Both the position numbers and the translations under genes were made by a program. Positions 50,101 to 58,455 of a DNA stretch of 64,000 nt are shown here, in pieces. Location of the stretch: positions 6,309,501-6,373,500 of the forward strand of contig JAPFFF010000005.1 of NCBI GenBank assembly GCA_039105265.1. Direction: 5' to 3'. The stretch comes from Tritrichomonas musculus (Eukaryota; Parabasalia; Tritrichomonadida; Tritrichomonadidae). Below the pieces are notes generated by a model. That model made no database searches, was not told where the DNA came from, and worked only from the letters and a program-made list of their open reading frames with translations. Each line of letters begins with the position of its first letter. The stretch's first letter is position 1.

Positions 50101-50969
50101 AGTATTTCAAAATTATAGAATCAACTGATGAATTAGCTTATGGTCATTTAATGGGTTCATTAATGGATTTATTTGGTGAATATAAGTTAAGTGGATATGT
50201 TAAAACTAACGGTAATGCAACCATTAATGGTGCGACGACAATAACTTCTGCAACTACAAATTTTCCTCTGAATGTGTATTCAACAAAAGGCGATGATAGA
50301 TGTAATAGTCTTTTCGGTGTAACAGTTACAGATCATGCATCTTTGCATTATGAAAAATCAGTTAATAAAGGTCGATCATTGATATTATGTGTAGGTCCTT
50401 ATGAATTCATAACATCAAACCTAAATATTAATAATAATACAAGAACTATTAAATTGCATTATGTCACAACTATTACGGGTGATTTAACAGTTTCTGGTAA
50501 GATATCATCAAATGGATCAAATACTGTTACTCATTATTGTCCAATTGAAGCTGGTGAAGAGATATCAGACTTTAAAGTTGGTAAACCTGTATTCTTATCC
50601 GGTCATGTGTATAAACGTATTGAAACCAAACGTGATGATAATGGACAACCAATTTATAAATGGATATCATCAACTGCAAATGATTCAACTGATTGTATTT
50701 GTTCAGTCATTATTGATGGTTCATGGAAGGAATTCGTTGGTGTTATATCTGATGTTGATGAAGAGAATGGATGCATTACATTTGTAAGTCATGGAGATGT
50801 ATTATTCTATGTTGATGATGCAAATCTATATCAAATTGGTGATGTTGTACTTTATGATGGTCGAATATTGGATGAAGAATATGCAATGACATTAAAGATT
50901 CAACGATCAATTGTTGGAACAGTGATTTCAAAAATAAATGAACATACTTTAGCTGTATTCATGAGATAA
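47154..50969 (+). CDS. giant fibre-like protein of the outer element with phage-tail-fibre-type repeats
   Basis: A protein of 1,271 residues. Residues about 1-70 may anchor it. Residues about 80-290 are coiled coil. Residues about 300-480 contain six copies of a 26-residue repeat beginning NYALKTEVNAV and ending NDLSK, in two groups of three. YALKTEV-type repeats are known from bacteriophage fibres, where they make trimeric shafts. Residues about 665-850 and 860-1,015 are two diverged copies of one module, each ending (D/T)DELAY..LMGSLM. The C-terminal 140 residues form a beta-rich tip (VGKPVFLSGHVYKRIE...GDVVLYDGRIL). The plan is base, shaft, two knobs, tip, as expected for a host-attachment fibre. 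No signal peptide. Confidence 0.75.
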   Translation: MTGILTKQNAIDQALIGGKGGELTENGLIQSLHVFHDATFDGPTKFEAFDGASVTFKSQPMFEKDINVNVDGEIVTMGILQENDRKLEFAIECASDAISSVDRRYDEVIKAFNENIDDITNSINAHLDQNPDINNNNNNNDASTFNLNAKVTTRDINIEPSPEPDIDETPVTINDVNIVMGTLKTSINESLTHFETNDQNIYQKTLEHDDQIKILDKGFHLVNDALDSFNESITNINAAIDENESEITKLKNDIVDINEDVDDLNETISVLSNTKLNPSDLDDAKDELNASINALNSKLESDYALKTEVNAVNDKFSNYTNTNDLSKNYALKTEVNAVNDKFSNYTNTNDLSKNYALKTEVNAVNDKFSNYDTKTEINELLTPINESLTSASSNIKSLTERINGLQSTTDTLDNYALKTEVNAVDNKFSNYTTTNDLSKNYALKTEVNAVDNKFSNYTTTNDLSKNYALKTEVNAVNDQFNTSISTINTTLTNKADKSSLDTLATNDELTTVDDKVDKLQSSLKALVDQIQFLDRSQEKHLDNNPSINYSTNSEIDETTPVTYSRLRRTKGLQRTRAATQNIENERSSKEINDTVVNDVMVDWITTMNDSFNHFEENDENLMNKFNNYYTSDESDNKYATKNDIANNYPTKSSIASSLTDTIGQFMKNELKSVNYGNLAQKYLDCMTFLESEFNLQFKDVLPNNAKYVIIHYYDEGNYAGYVLVIKCIPPYLGTLMIYSLTSNNGTLNDYKIMNNIDVKISHNDSVKKDVIEVQAYYSFIDVGRYDDPIQNSILNRFMYFNIVESDDELAYSDLMGSLMNFGNTYNNDRYIKANYPTKSSLSESFVSIFTEFINHDRTTYNHVNDLKKYLDYFQMLEDMTNFSFKAPIPANSKYLIAYYCMARWDNLSFIVVGDIINGTAKFILFDDKGIMANSNGTISFFNNNGVNELVFDTSYPRVDREEFPWFDDPVNEEDHPEVYNNFKYFKIIESTDELAYGHLMGSLMDLFGEYKLSGYVKTNGNATINGATTITSATTNFPLNVYSTKGDDRCNSLFGVTVTDHASLHYEKSVNKGRSLILCVGPYEFITSNLNINNNTRTIKLHYVTTITGDLTVSGKISSNGSNTVTHYCPIEAGEEISDFKVGKPVFLSGHVYKRIETKRDDNGQPIYKWISSTANDSTDCICSVIIDGSWKEFVGVISDVDEENGCITFVSHGDVLFYVDDANLYQIGDVVLYDGRILDEEYAMTLKIQRSIVGTVISKINEHTLAVFMR
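48057..48590 (+). repeat. 78-bp in-frame repeats in the fibre gene
   Basis: Six copies of a 78-base unit, three at 48,057-48,265 and three at about 48,396-48,590, separated by unrelated sequence. Within each group copies are almost identical at the DNA level. Between groups they differ by linked changes (AATGAT versus GATAAC), so each group expanded separately. Confidence 0.9.
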
Positions 50970-51119
50970 ATTAAGTAACTCATTAATTGTATTAAGTTTA
51001 TTTTTGATTCGCAGCTGAATGAATTCAATTTCAAGCAATTCATCTTTGATAGTGTTAATGATTACACTGATATTATGCATTAATCCATCTTTAATGTTGT
51101 CAAACTTAACGTCAGACAT
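50949..51119 (-). CDS. small helical protein of the outer element
   Basis: A 56-residue minus-strand frame, mostly one amphipathic helix (KDELLEIEFIQLRIKNKLNT). It overlaps the end of the fibre gene by 21 bases on the opposite strand. Unrecognised. Confidence 0.4.
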   Translation of the reverse strand: MSDVKFDNIKDGLMHNISVIINTIKDELLEIEFIQLRIKNKLNTINELLNLSHEYS

Positions 51120-51146
51120 TAATTAGCTCTTTATTCATGAGATAAA

Positions 51147-51836
51147 TTAAGTAACGATTTTAAGTGATATACCATATTTAATGAATGTTGAATATATATC
51201 ATTGTAAGCATACTTCATGTCTTCAGTTTTGCCATCTTTAGTGATTAATATTTTTGCAACTTTGATGAATTTTGAGGAAGAAGCAGAGCAACCACATCCA
51301 ACATCTGAATCATCAATGACTAACTCAACTTTATCACAATCAGTTAACAATTTAATCATATCCATTAATAGTTTACTATTGCATACAAGATATGAATTAA
51401 TTTTCAATGGATTAAGCTCATACATCTGAACAATCATTTCGAGGAATTTATTCTTCTTCTCTAACGAATCAAGTTCAAGACTTAAATCTATGAGTCCTTG
51501 ATCCTGAGCTAAACGGAATGGTTTGTTTATTGGAGGTTGAGATGGAGATTGAGAACGACCAAGGTCTGGAATTGAAGATTCCCTCTGATCCGTCGTCGGA
51601 GTATACATAGTTTGACCAACATTTGGAGACTCCGTTGGTTGGCTCGCTTTGGTAAAATTTACGTTTTGATTTAACGGTTGAACATTCGGGTAAAGTGGAA
51701 TTGATTGAGCTCTTGATGGACATCGTTGAGGAGGCTTGATGTTTATATTAACGTTTGTATTTTGCTCTTGCTTAATTGTATTATTAGTATCTGTCTCTGA
51801 TGACAGAATTCTAGCTTGCCTTAATGTGTTTGCCAT
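51147..51836 (-). CDS. unknown protein of the outer element with disordered N-terminus
   Basis: A protein of 229 residues. Residues 1-105 are polar, Pro-, Gln-, Ser- and Asn-rich and disordered-looking. Residues about 110-229 form an ordered domain: LSLELDSLEKKNKFLEMIVQ, then LLMDMIKLLTDCDKVELVID, then a Cys-Gly-Cys (DVGCGCSASS), then strands up to YGISLKIVT. It is divergent from the small gene at 51,883. I do not recognise it. Confidence 0.55.
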   Translation of the reverse strand: MANTLRQARILSSETDTNNTIKQEQNTNVNINIKPPQRCPSRAQSIPLYPNVQPLNQNVNFTKASQPTESPNVGQTMYTPTTDQRESSIPDLGRSQSPSQPPINKPFRLAQDQGLIDLSLELDSLEKKNKFLEMIVQMYELNPLKINSYLVCNSKLLMDMIKLLTDCDKVELVIDDSDVGCGCSASSSKFIKVAKILITKDGKTEDMKYAYNDIYSTFIKYGISLKIVT

Positions 51837-51882
51837 TTCTTTTAATTAAAAATCATCATTAATGGGTTTTTATAATTAGCAA

Positions 51883-52122
51883 ATGGCTTTTGGCAGTTGG
51901 TTCAAGAAGTTAGGCCAGAAGATTAAGAAAGGATTTAAAGACTTCGCTGATGGATTCAAACATGGATGGAATAAAACTAAATCAGTCCTAGAGAAAGTAC
52001 CAGTAATCGGAAATGTGGCTAAAGTTATTCCCAAATTCAATAACAAAAATAATCCTGTGTCTAAACATTTTGGTGGTGATGGATACGTTAAATTTGATGA
52101 TAATGGTAATGTACTTAGTTAG
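51883..52122 (+). CDS. membrane-active-like virion protein, copy 2
   Basis: A protein of 79 residues starting MAFGSWFKKLGQKIKKGFKD, nearly identical over 17 residues to the start of the protein at 44,389-44,691, with related DNA. After the amphipathic helix it continues FADGFKHGWNKTKSVLEKVP and a short polar tail. The second half is unrelated to copy 1, so only the helix was conserved or duplicated. The leader is TTTTTATAATTAGCAAATG. Confidence 0.6.
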   Translation: MAFGSWFKKLGQKIKKGFKDFADGFKHGWNKTKSVLEKVPVIGNVAKVIPKFNNKNNPVSKHFGGDGYVKFDDNGNVLS

Positions 52123-52376
52123 TAAAGATGTTTGACAGCTCTATTCAATAATTGACGTACTTTCATACAGTGATCATATTTTTGTTGAATTCGTTGACGT
52201 TGAAGTTTAGCTTTTTCTGTTAAGGGCTCAGGTTTACTTAATACTTTACGATAGTATTGAAGTCTTGAACTAATGGCTTTCAATGTTGGTGTGGTAAATG
52301 TTTTTCGTTCATGACGTTGCTTTAATGGTGGTAAACTATTGCTGTGGTTCTCTGAACCCGGGACGAAGTCCTTCAT
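52119..52376 (-). CDS. small basic protein at the right edge of the outer element
   Basis: A protein of 85 residues, strongly basic in its C-terminal half (LKAISSRLQYYRKVLSKPEP, then KAKLQRQRIQQKYDHCMKVR), helical, convergent with and overlapping the preceding gene by four bases. It could bind DNA or be a core protein. It is the last gene I can assign to the outer element. Confidence 0.5.
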   Translation of the reverse strand: MKDFVPGSENHSNSLPPLKQRHERKTFTTPTLKAISSRLQYYRKVLSKPEPLTEKAKLQRQRIQQKYDHCMKVRQLLNRAVKHLY

Positions 52377-52401
52377 TAAATTTCGTTAGTGATAAACATA
52401 T

Positions 52402-52721
52402 ATTAGACCTTTTTATAAAAAGAAATTTTTTTTGCGATAAAGAATACTTTTTAGCGATAATGATCACTTTTTCATAAAAATGAACTTTTTAACAAAAACG
52501 CAAAAATATTAGAATTATTATTTAAAACCAATGTTATATGATTCTAGACAAGCATATAATATATTTTGGCTATTATAAATTATGTTTTATCAGTTTATTT
52601 TTAAGATTTAAAGATTCATTTGTTTAAGTGAAAAAGTTCTTTTTTTATGAAAAAGTGGAGATTATCGCTAAAAAGTATACTTTATCGCAAAAAAAATTTC
52701 TTTTTATAAAAAGGTCTAATA
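52402..52721. mobile_element. 320-bp MITE with about 90-bp inverted repeats
   Basis: Ends read ATTAGACCTTTTTATAAAAA and its complement. The arms (52,402-52,491 and 52,632-52,721) stay complementary for about 90 bases with few changes, containing GCGATAAAG and TAGCGATAAT. The outermost bases lie in TAT/ATA contexts, consistent with a TA duplication. It directly abuts the outer element's right side and is followed by three short echoes of its end (ATAAACGGTC words at 52,738-52,772). Confidence 0.75.
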
Positions 52722-52852
52722 AATGGTCCTATTAATTAATAAACGGTCTTATCAATTAATAAACGGCCTTTTGTAATGATTTATATTTGTAATTTATTTT
52801 TGTTGAATTCATTTGTATCATAATTTCGATGCTCTTTGAGATTTTGCTTTTG

Positions 52853-52888
<36 letters not shown>

Positions 52889-53099
52889 AGGTTTTGCCTA
52901 AATGTAATTGTCAAATATTCCAGAATAAATTTATTGTTTTTTTCTTAACGCCATTCTAACTTTTTGAATGGGGGTGGGGAAATATTTCAGCACTCCGGTG
53001 CTCTTGGCCAAATATCAAATAATAAATTTATTATATTAATTTTTTAAAATATAATTGTTTTAAGTAATCTTGAGTTCACCTTTCATTAAAATATAAATC
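52722..53099. other. spacer with poly-T tract
   Basis: A 32-base T run (about 52,856-52,887) lies between two TGAG(A/G)TTTTGC(T/C)T words. Near 52,970-53,010 stands a GC-richer patch with GGGGGTGGGG and a small hairpin (AGCACTCCGGTGCT). No gene. Confidence 0.5.
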
Positions 53100-53317
53100 G
53101 ACCTCTTAGTTAAGAAAGGCGGCCGTTAATTTATTTGTCTCAAAGTTCGTTATAATTCTATCCTATTTTGTTATTTCATCTCAAACTTTGTTAGGATTTT
53201 GAGAGAAAAATAAAATATTTAATTTGTAAGAAGCTTTCAAAACATAAGGAAGTTTGAAATAAAATAACGAACTTTGAGACAAATAAATTAACGGCCACCT
53301 TTCTTAATTAAGAGGTC
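53100..53317. mobile_element. 218-bp inverted-repeat element
   Basis: Arms of 54 bases (53,100-53,153 and 53,264-53,317): GACCTCTTAGTTAAGAAAGG and onward through GGCCGTTAATTTATTTGTCT to CGTTAT, against the complement with about two changes. The outer bases (GGTCTAATA on the right) resemble the end of the MITE at 52,402, so the two may belong to related families. Confidence 0.7.
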
Positions 53318-54185
53318 TAATAAGAATTTAACGATAACAAAAATTTGAATTAATATTTTTTTCATAAAATTTTGACCATAAATGGTCAATGGGGAGGATT
53401 ATCGTTTTTGTAAATACTTTATAAAGGGGATCCGAAATCGGCGGTTATGGAAAATCGAATTCTTCAATATAACTTATATAAATAAGAATACTATTTAATA
53501 TTTAATAAAATTTATTTGGTAAAAACATAATCGAATGTAGGGGTTTTGAGATATAAAAATCTTAAGAAAAAGTTTCTCATTTGAAAGCTTATTCGGTTGT
53601 ATCAATTCAAATCATCTTCGCAAATTGAGAGGCTCTCTGCGAAAATACATTTATCTTTTTTTAATTTTTTAAAAAACTGATTTTGGAACATTTTTATAAA
53701 TATAATTATATATATATTAAGTTATTTCTTAAAAATAAAAAATAAATATGAAAATTAATTAAAATATACATAATTATAATTAAATAAAATTGAATAATAC
53801 GGTTCAAACAATATTTCATATTCAAAATATATATTTATCTTCAGATATATAGCACATAATAAAATATATTTATATAAAATAGATATTTATTAAAGTATTC
53901 TATTTAATTATTAATATTAATTAATGACTCTTTTCTTTTAAATAGATTCATATCCTTTTCTTCTTTTCTTTTGAAAAGTTTTTTTTCTCAAAAATATTTG
54001 TATGATCATTCAAATTCAAATTTAAATAATAAAATCATGATTTTTGAAATAACTCTGCATTCATTTATTTTGAATTTTTAATATATGGTTTGATGCTAAT
54101 AAATGATTAAAATTATAAATGGTATAAAATTTTCATCATTCGTTAAAATCTGAGAAAAGAAATTTTTATTTTTTCCTCTAAAATA
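53318..54185. other. gene-free AT-rich stretch
   Basis: Contains (TA)n-like patches near 53,700 and 53,830 and no supported gene or repeat pair. Confidence 0.5.
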
Positions 54186-54886
54186 AACTGCTTCTCAGCG
54201 GTTGTACAACTAATTGAGAGATATTCAAAAGTTTACATTTATCTACTTTCAAAATTCAATTAGGTTGTACAACCGTTTTTTCATATTTAAATAAAAAAGA
54301 ATAAAAAAAAGGAATTTATGATTAGATTTGATTTATATAATAAAAGAAATGGAAATGTATGACAGTTTGTAAGCTAGTATTGCTGAATTGCTATATAGTT
54401 TGGTAATGAGCCTATATTTATTTGAAATTTGATTATCATTAATCATGGGAACGTTCTGAGTTACTCCAAAGTTCCATGTAATTTGCATCTATTTGTTGCG
54501 TTGGAACATTTTTACTAATGATACACGAGATTCTGATTAGCTTTCTCTAAGGAATACTAAATAAAAATGATTTGAATTCAATTATAATTTTTTCTTTTGA
54601 AAATTTGAATGATGTAAAATTTTCTTTCCATGAATTTATATTTATCTACATTCAAAAATTATATAGAAGATTATTCATTTCTGAAGAAAATTTAAAAAAG
54701 CAATTAAATGCACAATTTAACAATATTTTAAATTACTTATTTAATCATTATAACTAATCAAACATTATATTGTTAATTATGAAAGTATATAAAATAAATA
54801 TTCATTATAAATTTAGATATTAACGAAATTTCAAATACGAAATTTGAATTCCTCTCAAATACTTGTACAACCGTTGAGAACCAGTT
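54186..54886. mobile_element. about 700-bp TA-flanked inverted-repeat element
   Basis: Terminal arms of about 35 bases: AACTGCTTCTCAGCGGTTGT followed by ACAACTAATTGAGAG, against AACTGGTTCTCAACGGTTGT followed by ACAAGTATTTGAGAG on the right, both with TA outside. A third copy of the GGTTGTACAACCG core stands near 54,264. The frame at 54,572-54,757 within it has no recognisable domain. Probably a non-autonomous Tc1/mariner-pogo-type element. Confidence 0.65.
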
Positions 54887-55273
54887 TATATAACTTTAAT
54901 AATATTTTAATTAATATATTTAATTTATATATAATATGTTTGATTTATTTTAACTTAAAATATTTTATTATATAAAATATTTTTTAAGATAAGCTTATTT
55001 TTATATCAGAAAAAAATTCTGAGGGCCGTTCCCATTTATACTTTATAATAAAATATTATTTTAGTAGATTTGAAACTAAAGAGGATTGGTCACCAATCGC
55101 ATTTGATATCAGAAAAAAATATAGGGAATATTAAAGTAGATGATGATAATAATGAAGAAGGAGATTTAATAAATATCATATAAATATAAAAATATAAGAT
55201 TTATCATTTATTTTTTCTGAAGCACTCATTCCTTGATGACTAGCATGCTATGTTATTAGATCTATTTTTCTGA
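54887..55273. other. gene-free AT-rich stretch
   Basis: No supported feature. A short GC-richer word (GAGGGCCGTTCCC) lies near 55,021. Confidence 0.5.
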
Positions 55274-55558
55274 CTAATCCAGGTAGACACCAAGCTGAAC
55301 TGGGTGCTTTGAGATAACCACAAGCTTTGTTATTATCTCAAATCTTTCTATCTTTAAATATATATTTGAAGTAACAGTTTTGGATAATTTTGATTTGAGT
55401 ATACCAAAAGTCCTTCTGTCTAATGGTTGGCAAATTTCGGTACCATTTTCTGGCACTTTTTGAATTCTCGTGGTCACTTTATGAATACCGTACTGTTGGT
55501 ATGGATTCAATTTTTTTTTTGATCCAAACTTTTTGAAAGGAGATAATTTATTTTTCAA
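55274..55558 (-). pseudogene. fragment of a pogo-like DDE transposase
   Basis: Of 94 residues, the part reading GTEICQPLDRRTFGILKSKL matches the last catalytic block of pogo/Tigger (DDE_1) transposases, usually written (T/C)QPLD..vFg..K, with the third Asp in QPLD. Upstream and downstream blocks are missing, so it is a decayed remnant of a Tc1/mariner-superfamily DNA transposon. It differs from the transposase at 57,005-58,455 (TQPFDVGLASPLK), so it is a second lineage. Confidence 0.5.
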
Positions 55559-55620
55559 TGGACAACTCCTGGGAAGATTAACTTGAAGAAGCAGATGAAA
55601 TATCTAATGAAAATTAATCA

Positions 55621-56051
55621 ATGTCATCAAAAAGAACATATGCATCAGGAATTAGAGTTTATGAAAGTGTTCTTTCAAAACATGACATATTTCCCTAACC
55701 AATTACGATTGAAAAAATCAGAGGATTTTTAATGACAAAGAAAAAAGAAGGGAAAAAATACAATACTTTACATGGTTATATTTCAGCATTCAGTAATTAT
55801 TTTGAACAAAATTCTTTGCCTAATCTTACAAAAGATATTAAATTTAAAAATTTTAAGTCCGTGCTCAGAAGAGTTATGAAAATTACTGTTGGCATTCTTT
55901 TTGTCATGGAGGTGCCTACCAATGTGGCCTTAATGGCACTTCTGACTATCTCATTAAGGCACATGGACGCTGGAAGTCATCTGCTTACATACGATATGTA
56001 AGCGTTGATATGAACATCGCTGGTCAAGAAATTGCAAAGAGTTTAAAATAA
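55621..56051 (+). pseudogene. tyrosine-recombinase relic (Crypton- or DIRS-like), broken
   Basis: Fossil coding sequence with several breaks. One part resembles the N-terminal core-binding helix of tyrosine recombinases (YNTLHGYISAFSNYFEQNS). The end shows the conserved block around the second active-site half (KAHGRWKSSAYIRYVSV), with the family's hGRW.S..Y..Y pattern. Such enzymes drive Cryptons and DIRS-type elements. No terminal repeats are recognisable, so the family and age cannot be fixed. Confidence 0.5.
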
Positions 56052-56662
56052 ATGAATAAATAAATATTTTATTCAAAAAGTTTATTTGCCTTTATTATTT
56101 ATTGTTTTTTTTTTTTTTTTTTTTATTTGAAAAAGTTGAGGAATTAATTAAAATATTAATAGGCTTTCAAAAAGTGGCCGAACGAGAATTATTATTTAAT
56201 TGAAATATTTGATGTTTAAATTATTTAGGCATTATTTTAATTATAATTTTTTGTTTATTTATTTTAAAACTAATTTAATATTAATTTATGAGTATTTTTA
56301 TTGAATCAAAATAAACAGTACTTAAAACTACCTCTGAGCACTCACAATAACCTCATAACATAGTTGAGAGGCATATTCAAAAATTGTGAATATTAATTAT
56401 GAATAATAGAAAAAGTATAACTTTTTAATAAAAACTAAGAAAGGTGTTTTCAATGGTTTATCAACTCAAATTTTGAATCAAAAATAAAATCAAAACTCGA
56501 AGTTTCTAAAATGAAAAATGACCATATAGTAAAATATTAACTAAATAATGTGTAAGAATAATTAATTTATGTAAAAATCTAGGATATAAAATATTAAATA
56601 ATTTTAATTAATATTATATTATATTACATTTTTATTAATTTTTATTTTAATCTGATTCTTTT
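56052..56662. other. gene-free AT-rich stretch
   Basis: A poly-T tract near 56,106-56,124 and two TTCAAAAAGT words (56,075 and 56,167). Nothing else recognised. Confidence 0.5.
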
Positions 56663-56906
56663 GAGGCTTTCCGTCTGTTTTCTCTGTCACTTTCCGTCTG
56701 TTTCTTCTGTCACTTTCCGTCTGTTTCTTCTGAGGCTTTCCATCTGTTTCTTCTGAGGCTTTCCATCTGTTTCTTCTGAGGCTTTCCGTCTGTTTCTTCT
56801 GTCACTTTCCATCTATTTCCTCTGAGGCTTTCCGTCTGTTTCTTCTGTCACTTTCCGGGCAATTCTTCTGAGGCTTTCCGTCTGTTTCTTCGGAGGCTTT
56901 TTCTAT
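56663..56906. repeat. 23-bp minisatellite, about 10.5 copies, two unit types
   Basis: Unit type A is GAGGCTTTCCGTCTGTTTCT+TCT; type B is GTCACTTTCCGTCTGTTTCT+TCT. Order is about A B B A A A B A B A plus a partial A. The array is pyrimidine-rich on the plus strand and GC-richer than its surroundings. It ends about 100 bases from the end of the pogo-like transposase. Confidence 0.9.
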
Positions 56907-57004
56907 AAATTAAAAAAAAAATAAATATTTTTTGTATTCATATTTTGTTGTATCCATATCCATGTCCTAAATTAATATAGAACCAGCATTCTGAGCTCAA
57001 TAAT

Positions 57005-58455
57005 TTATTTTTCTTTTCCAGATCTAATGGTACTTGAAATCCAATCTGCTGTTGGGATGAAAATGGGAATTAACAAATAATCATTGTTTGTCCAATGCCT
57101 AGATATCTCTAATCTTTTATCAACTTTACAATTTGATGGTTTAATTTCGTCATTGGATTGTGATTCGCGAACATACTGATTGGAGAGAACAATTTGAGGA
57201 TCAAACGGAGATAATCCTGCTTTTCTCCATGCACTTTTTATATTATTAGTGGTGGCACTTTTTTTCCAAGCATCAATGATGCAAATCACGAGAATGCATC
57301 TTTTCTTTGCTGTTTTTGTATATCCAGCCAACTTTTGCTGAAGCCATTTAGGTATTTCACCCGATTGATTTTTGAATGCTGCTTTTAAAGGGCTTGCAAG
57401 TCCAACATCAAATGGTTGCGTTATATGGCTGTTATGCGCAGGAAAGACGATGACACGTATATTATTTTTAAATAAGAGCTCAATTGCTAACGCATTTAAT
57501 CTTGATTTATACCCGTCTAAAAGTAGTATACAAGGTTGTTTTAATGCGGTTTGCCCTTGGATTATGGCCAGTTTTCTTCGGCGTTCATTGATTTCTGAAA
57601 TAAAAAACAATGCCCAGATTAAAAAAATATTCGAAGTTATCCAGTTGGCGATGAACAGAATATGATTTGAGGTTGAAGATCTTTCAGTTCGTTTGGAAGA
57701 TTTAACAGAGATGGTAAAATTAATAGTGGACGCAAGGATTCACCAGCTGCATTACAGGTTAAAACCGCCGTAATATGGTCAAATAGCTGTTCTTCTGATA
57801 CAAAACCTGTTTTCTTTTCTGGGACGACGAGCTTTCCCTTTCTGTTTGCGCAAACGCTAGTTTCATCAACGTTGTAAATTAGATACACGTTTTTATGTAT
57901 TATTCCTCTTAACATATTATAAAAGTTCTGCATAACTCTTGTATGGCAATTCTTCCTCCTCCCATTTTGTGAACAGTAATTATTTAACCATTGAGGGGAC
58001 AAGTATGTTTCATCGAGTTTCTCTATGGTATAACAAGCAAGAGTTGGACAATTAATTTTATTTGCCAACTGATATGCGCGCAAAGTTCTTTCAGATAATA
58101 AATCCTCTAGGATTCGCAGCGCTTTGTGAGTGTAAATGCAATTCAAATCTATTGTCTGGAGCATCCATTTTTGGACAAAGGCCGATGTAATTATATCTGG
58201 AACAAGTGGAATCGGGCCGGCTATACCTTCAATTGTATCCAACTTGAATCCTAATATAGCTCTAAACAAAAAGTTTTCCAATGTTTGGCATGAAGTGAAA
58301 CCGAATTTTTCGACAAGTTTTCTGTAGGATAATGTTGATTTGTCTTGCAAAACATCTTTTTGTAGCTGTGTGTAAAAATTAGCCTCTTCGGGTAAGAGCA
58401 TTGTCATGTAATTATAGTGAAGTGATAGAATGACATGATTATATAACGGTTTCAT
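57005..58455 (-). pseudogene. pogo-like (DDE_1) transposase gene, frameshifted
   Basis: Two minus-strand frames of 272 and 201 residues, 26 bases apart, make up one pogo/Tigger-type transposase. The first holds CENP-B-like helical DNA-binding regions and the first catalytic block (LIYNVDETSVCANRKGK). The second holds ILLLDGYKSRLNALAIELLF (second Asp) and HNSHITQPFDVGLASPLK (third Asp). The frame changes between about 57,610 and 57,640, so the gene cannot make a full protein as it stands. The product would have cut and pasted a Tc1/mariner-superfamily element with TA duplications. I did not find convincing terminal repeats. Confidence 0.8.

Larger units (their letters stand above)
27525..52400. 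mobile_element. outer Polinton-like (Maverick-type) element, fossil, interrupted by a second element
   Basis: Assigned from its gene content: a packaging ATPase (split by the inner element), a major capsid candidate, a minor capsid candidate, a fibre-like protein and small membrane-active-like proteins. Without the inner element it is about 11.7 kb. The left end is set at AGTAGTAGTG (27,525), which resembles the AG-starting end of the inner element and is followed by an imperfect hairpin (GAAATGG...CCATTTC). I could not find a matching inverted repeat at the right, where a MITE sits at 52,402, so the right end may be lost. No polymerase, integrase or protease is recognised, so it may be only part of an original element. 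Most genes read through cleanly, which suggests modest age. Confidence 0.7.

Noticed and set aside
27525-52400. Retroviral or LTR-type element
   Set aside because: Integrase is present but there is no reverse transcriptase and no long direct repeats; inverted repeats plus ATPase and protease fit Polintons.
54572-54757. 61-residue frame
   Set aside because: Inside the TA-flanked 700-bp element, no domain, AT-rich composition.
56663-56906. Possible CRISPR array
   Set aside because: Units are directly adjacent with no spacers; a minisatellite.
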